From an uncultured Schumannella sp. (lineage in GTDB: Bacteria; Actinomycetota; Actinomycetes; Actinomycetales; Microbacteriaceae), in the NCBI RefSeq assembly GCF_905479755.1, contig NZ_CAJQNT010000023.1, forward strand, positions 1 through 64,000: 64,000 nt of DNA. The letters are read 5' to 3'. Below the pieces are notes generated by a model. That model had not been told where the DNA came from. It made no database searches and worked only from the letters and a program-made list of their open reading frames with translations. The position numbers and the translations under genes are program-made. Numbering within the stretch: the first letter of the stretch is position 1; each line of letters starts with the position of its first letter. Positions 61,412 through 64,000 of this stretch are shown here, piece after piece.

Positions 61412-62074
61412 GTGTCCTACATCAAACTCTCCGATCACCAGGTTGATCCCGCTGCGCTGATCCGCAACGAGCCCGTTCAGGCGCGAAGTACCGCGCGCCT
61501 CGCGGCTCTGCTGGATGCGGCGGCCGAAGTGATCGATGAAATCGGCTACGAGCGCCTGACCACGGCGATGGTGGCTGAGCGCGCTGGCGCCTCCATTGGC
61601 ACCGTCTACCGCTACTTCCCCGACCGCATCGCGGTCCTTCAGAGTCTGGCGGCGCGCAACGCCGAGCGGATGAATGAACGCGTCATGGAAGCGGTGCGCG
61701 ACGAGCAGCACCAAGACTGGGTCACCGCGCTGGCCGCGAGTGTCGCCGTTCTGGTCGACGCCTATCGCACCGAACCGGGTTTCGCGTCTTTGCGACTCGG
61801 CGACGTGCTCGATCTGCGCCCGACGACGGGAGTGTCGGCGAACGCCGCGCTCGCCCAGCGGATTTACGAATCCCTCGTTCAGCGCTTCGAGTTGCCGGGG
61901 ACGGATGCGGCACGCGTGGCCTTTGAAGCGGCGTGCCAGGCGGGCGACGCGATCGTGGCTCGGGCGTTCGCGCGCGAGGCCGACGGCGACGAGCAGTTCA
62001 TCGCGCACTCGCAGGACATCTTCCTCGCGCTGATGTCGCCGCACTTCGACATCCCCGCGCACCTCGCCAACTGA
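61412..62074 (+). CDS. TetR family transcriptional regulator
   Basis: A 220-residue repressor. The N-terminal helix-turn-helix is RLAALLDAAAEVIDEIGYERLTTAMVAERAGASIGTVYRYFPDRIAVLQSLAARN. The remaining 145 residues form the ligand-binding helical domain. GTG 61412 has AAGGAG seven bases upstream. It may control the divergent App1-like gene or the downstream ABC importer operon, but a hairpin separates it from the latter. Confidence 0.92.
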   Translation: MSYIKLSDHQVDPAALIRNEPVQARSTARLAALLDAAAEVIDEIGYERLTTAMVAERAGASIGTVYRYFPDRIAVLQSLAARNAERMNERVMEAVRDEQHQDWVTALAASVAVLVDAYRTEPGFASLRLGDVLDLRPTTGVSANAALAQRIYESLVQRFELPGTDAARVAFEAACQAGDAIVARAFAREADGDEQFIAHSQDIFLALMSPHFDIPAHLAN

Positions 62075-62079
62075 CGCGT

Positions 62080-62105
62080 CCGGGGATTGCCCGTGCAATC
62101 CCCGG
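62080..62105 (+). terminator. Hairpin after the TetR gene
   Basis: CCGGGGATTGC and GCAATCCCCGG form a perfect 11-bp stem around CCGT, six bases after the TetR stop. Only a weak T tract (GGTTTGC) follows, so termination strength is uncertain. Confidence 0.65.
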
Positions 62106-62215
62106 CGCGGTTTGCTCCGAATGTGTTGAGATGGTGAGGAGCTTTCGCGACTGCGCGGAGGCTCGTCACCGGCAACGACCCCGTCACGGGGCGACCGAGG
62201 GAGAGCGGACCGCGC

Positions 62216-63037
62216 ATGATCGAGTTCAGAGCCGTCTCTAAGCAGTTTCCCGACGGCACGCTCGCGGTCGACGACTTCAGTGTCGTCATGCCGTCCCACC
62301 AGGTGACCGTGCTGGTGGGGTCGAGCGGCTCCGGCAAGACGACGCTTCTCCGGATGATCAATCGCATGGTCGATCCGAGCGCGGGCGCGGTGCTCATCGA
62401 CGACGAGGACGTGGCGACGACCGAGCCGGTGCAGCTTCGACGCCGCATCGGCTACGTCATGCAGAACTCGGGCCTTCTTCCGCATCGTCGGGTCATCGAC
62501 AACATCGCGACCGTTCCGCGTCTGGTCGGCGTCTCGAAGGCGGAAGCCCACGCCCGGGCGCGGGAACTCATGGATGTCGTCGGGCTCGACCGCGAGTTCG
62601 CGACCCGCTACCCCGCACAGCTCTCGGGCGGCCAACAGCAGCGCGTGGGTGTCGCCCGGGGTCTCGCGGTCGACCCGAACATCCTGCTGATGGATGAGCC
62701 CTTCGGCGCCGTCGACCCCATTGTCCGAGCCGAACTGCAGCAGGAGGTTCTCCGCCTGCAGCAAGAGCTCGGCAAGACGATCGTTTTCGTCACGCACGAC
62801 ATCGATGAGGCGTTCCTGCTGGGCGACCAGATCGTCCTGCTCGAGACCGGCGGACGCATCGCCCAGAAGGGCACTCCAGAGGAGCTTCTCGCGCACCCCG
62901 CCAACGACTTCGTCGCCAGCTTCGTCGGCGCCGACCGCGGCAAGCGGGCGCTCACCGAGAAGGTTGTCAACGGTCGCACCATCCTGGTCGACTCCGATGG
63001 CCGCGCGGCGGGTGTGCTCAGCGAGGCGCGACGCTGA
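62216..63037 (+). CDS. ATP-binding protein of an OpuC-type compatible-solute importer
   Basis: A 273-residue ABC ATPase. Walker A GSSGSGKTTLLRMINRM, signature LSGGQQQRVGVARGLAVDP, Walker B ILLMDEPFGAVDP and switch His VFVTHDIDEAF are all present; MINRMVDPSAG and the D-loop AVDPIVR are typical of the glycine-betaine/carnitine/choline (OpuCA, ProV) branch. It drives uptake of betaine-type osmoprotectants through the two permeases that follow immediately. Confidence 0.93.
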   Translation: MIEFRAVSKQFPDGTLAVDDFSVVMPSHQVTVLVGSSGSGKTTLLRMINRMVDPSAGAVLIDDEDVATTEPVQLRRRIGYVMQNSGLLPHRRVIDNIATVPRLVGVSKAEAHARARELMDVVGLDREFATRYPAQLSGGQQQRVGVARGLAVDPNILLMDEPFGAVDPIVRAELQQEVLRLQQELGKTIVFVTHDIDEAFLLGDQIVLLETGGRIAQKGTPEELLAHPANDFVASFVGADRGKRALTEKVVNGRTILVDSDGRAAGVLSEARR

Positions 63038-63038
63038 G

Positions 63039-63701
63039 ATGAACTGGATCGTCAATAACCTCGGGTTGATCGGGGAGTTGACACTCGAGCATCTCCGCTT
63101 GAGTGTCGTTCCGATCGTGCTCGGCTTTGTCATCGCCATCCCGCTCGGCTGGGTGGCGTGGCGGTACCGCGTCACGCGCGGGCTCGTGCTGACCGTGGCG
63201 GGTCTGCTGTACACGATTCCGTCACTCGCGCTGTTCGTCGTGCTGCCGCCGCTTCTCGGGATCCCTTTCCTCAGCGAACTCAACGTCACGATCGCGCTGA
63301 CGCTGTATGCGATCGCGCTCATGGCCCGCGCGGCCGCGGACGCCTTCGGCTCGGTCGATCCCGGTGTTCGGCAGTCCGCGACGGCCGTCGGGTATTCCGC
63401 GTGGCGGCGCTTCTGGGAGGTCGAGTTCCCGCTCGCCGGCCCGGTGCTACTCGCCGGCCTCCGGGTGGTTGCGGTGGGCACGATCGCCCTGGTGACGGTG
63501 GGCATCCTGATCGGTGTCGAGAGCCTCGGATACCTGTTCACGAACGGGCTGCAGCGCCGCATCGTCGAAGAGGTCTTCGCGGGCGTGCTGGCGACGGCGG
63601 CGCTCGCGCTCGTCGTCGATGGCGCGCTGCAACTTGTCGGCCGCGCCGTCATGCCGTGGGCCCGAAGGGCCCCCTCGCGCACGCGGGCGGTGTCGTCATG
63701 A
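63039..63701 (+). CDS. Permease of an OpuC-type compatible-solute importer
   Basis: A 220-residue inner-membrane protein with five or six helices. LRLSVVPIVLGFVIAIPLGW at the start, YTIPSLALFVVLPPLLG, and the EAA loop DPGVRQSATAVGYSAWRRFWEVEFPLAGPVLLAGLRV are standard for OpuCB-type permeases. ATG 63039 lies one base after the ATPase stop. It overlaps the second permease gene as ATGA. Confidence 0.93.
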   Translation: MNWIVNNLGLIGELTLEHLRLSVVPIVLGFVIAIPLGWVAWRYRVTRGLVLTVAGLLYTIPSLALFVVLPPLLGIPFLSELNVTIALTLYAIALMARAAADAFGSVDPGVRQSATAVGYSAWRRFWEVEFPLAGPVLLAGLRVVAVGTIALVTVGILIGVESLGYLFTNGLQRRIVEEVFAGVLATAALALVVDGALQLVGRAVMPWARRAPSRTRAVSS

Positions 63702-64000
63702 CGCTCTTTTTCGACGCCTTCGCGTGGATCCTCGCGAACCTCGGCCCCGCGGGCGAGGGGGAGTTGTGGACCCGCATCGGCGAGCACGTCCTCTACTCAC
63801 TCGTCTCGGTGGCGATCGCGGCCGCCATCGCCATTCCCGCCGGCTATCTGATCGGGCACACCGGTCGCGGACGCGAGATCGCGGTGGCGATCTCGGGAGC
63901 GGCGCGCGCCCTGCCCTCGTTCGGACTCATCCTCTTCTTCGTCCTGCTGCTCGGCACCTTCGGCGTCGGGCTGGGCGTTCGGGTCGCGGCGGGTTCCTAC
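63698..64000 (+). CDS. Second OpuC-type permease (cut by the window edge)
   Basis: 101 codons are present, up to the window end without a stop. An N-terminal periplasmic-like segment (LGPAGEGELWTRIGEHVLYSLVSVAIAAAIAIPAGYLIGHTGRGREIAVAISGAARALPSFGLILF) matches OpuCD-type permeases. ATG overlaps the preceding stop by four bases. A substrate-binding lipoprotein gene is expected beyond the window. Confidence 0.9.
   Translation, partial: MTLFFDAFAWILANLGPAGEGELWTRIGEHVLYSLVSVAIAAAIAIPAGYLIGHTGRGREIAVAISGAARALPSFGLILFFVLLLGTFGVGLGVRVAAGSY

Noticed and set aside
61343-63787. A minus-strand open frame of about 800 codons opposite the TetR and OpuC-type genes
   Set aside because: The plus-strand genes have clear motifs, RBS and overlaps; the opposite frame is low-complexity and motif-free.

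Overview
The window is 64 kb of chromosome from a high-GC actinobacterium, most likely a member of the Microbacteriaceae. The supporting evidence is strong G/C bias at third positions, frequent GTG starts, 4-nt stop/start overlaps, a translational ileS T-box of actinobacterial type, the folC–DUF4233–ndk order, the obg–proB–proA–nadD–rsfS order, and a dispersed palindromic repeat (core GGTCGAGTAG...TATCGAGACC) of the kind scattered through Microbacteriaceae genomes. Family names come from motif recognition only; no database search was run.

Layout. 1–4969: end of an ABC sugar-uptake operon (permease end, lipoprotein binding protein, GH15-like and GH31 alpha-glucosidases), probably for alpha-glucosides. 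4970–9841: M3 peptidase, a winged-helix regulator behind three phased operator repeats, a BenE-type transporter and a GNAT pair. 9841–12447: valS. 12565–16698: flavodoxin-like protein, MHS-type MFS transporter and a GntR/DUF1648 pair. 16774–20638: a two-component system, a secreted Ser/Pro-rich protein and a phosphotransferase, linked by one shared palindromic motif. 20735–26469: T-box, ileS, folC, DUF4233 and ndk as one overlapping operon. 26489–28808: two DsbA-like proteins and VKOR (disulfide formation). 29153–31519: RNase E/G. 31673–35814: metal-permease-like pair and membrane proteins. 35946–43022: rplU, rpmA, obg, proB, proA, nadD and rsfS. 43634–47936: tRNA-Ala(GGC) followed by an accessory segment with a probable serine-recombinase remnant, a BsuBI/PstI-like type II restriction-modification pair and an unknown third gene. 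47937–51610: glycosyltransferase, phosphodiester glycosidase and a carbohydrate-binding lipoprotein. 51648–52989: ArsR–phosphatase fusion and ArsC. 53008–62074: two LLM flavin oxidoreductases, DHA2 exporter, UbiA, GH3/NagZ, methyltransferase, App1-like phosphatase and TetR. 62216–64000: OpuC-type compatible-solute ABC importer, cut by the window edge.

The most unusual signal is the dispersed 31–35-nt palindrome. It forms a cluster between genes (1392–1580). It also sits inside the ileS T-box leader (20868–20900), is translated in frame as 11 extra codons of valS (10435–10467), and is tandemly repeated with a 30-nt (10-codon) period at the start of the DUF4233 gene (25575–25662). The second is the three-copy TGAGAGNCNTCTCA motif that predicts a small regulon for the two-component system. 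The third is the restriction-modification island with its unrecognised third gene.
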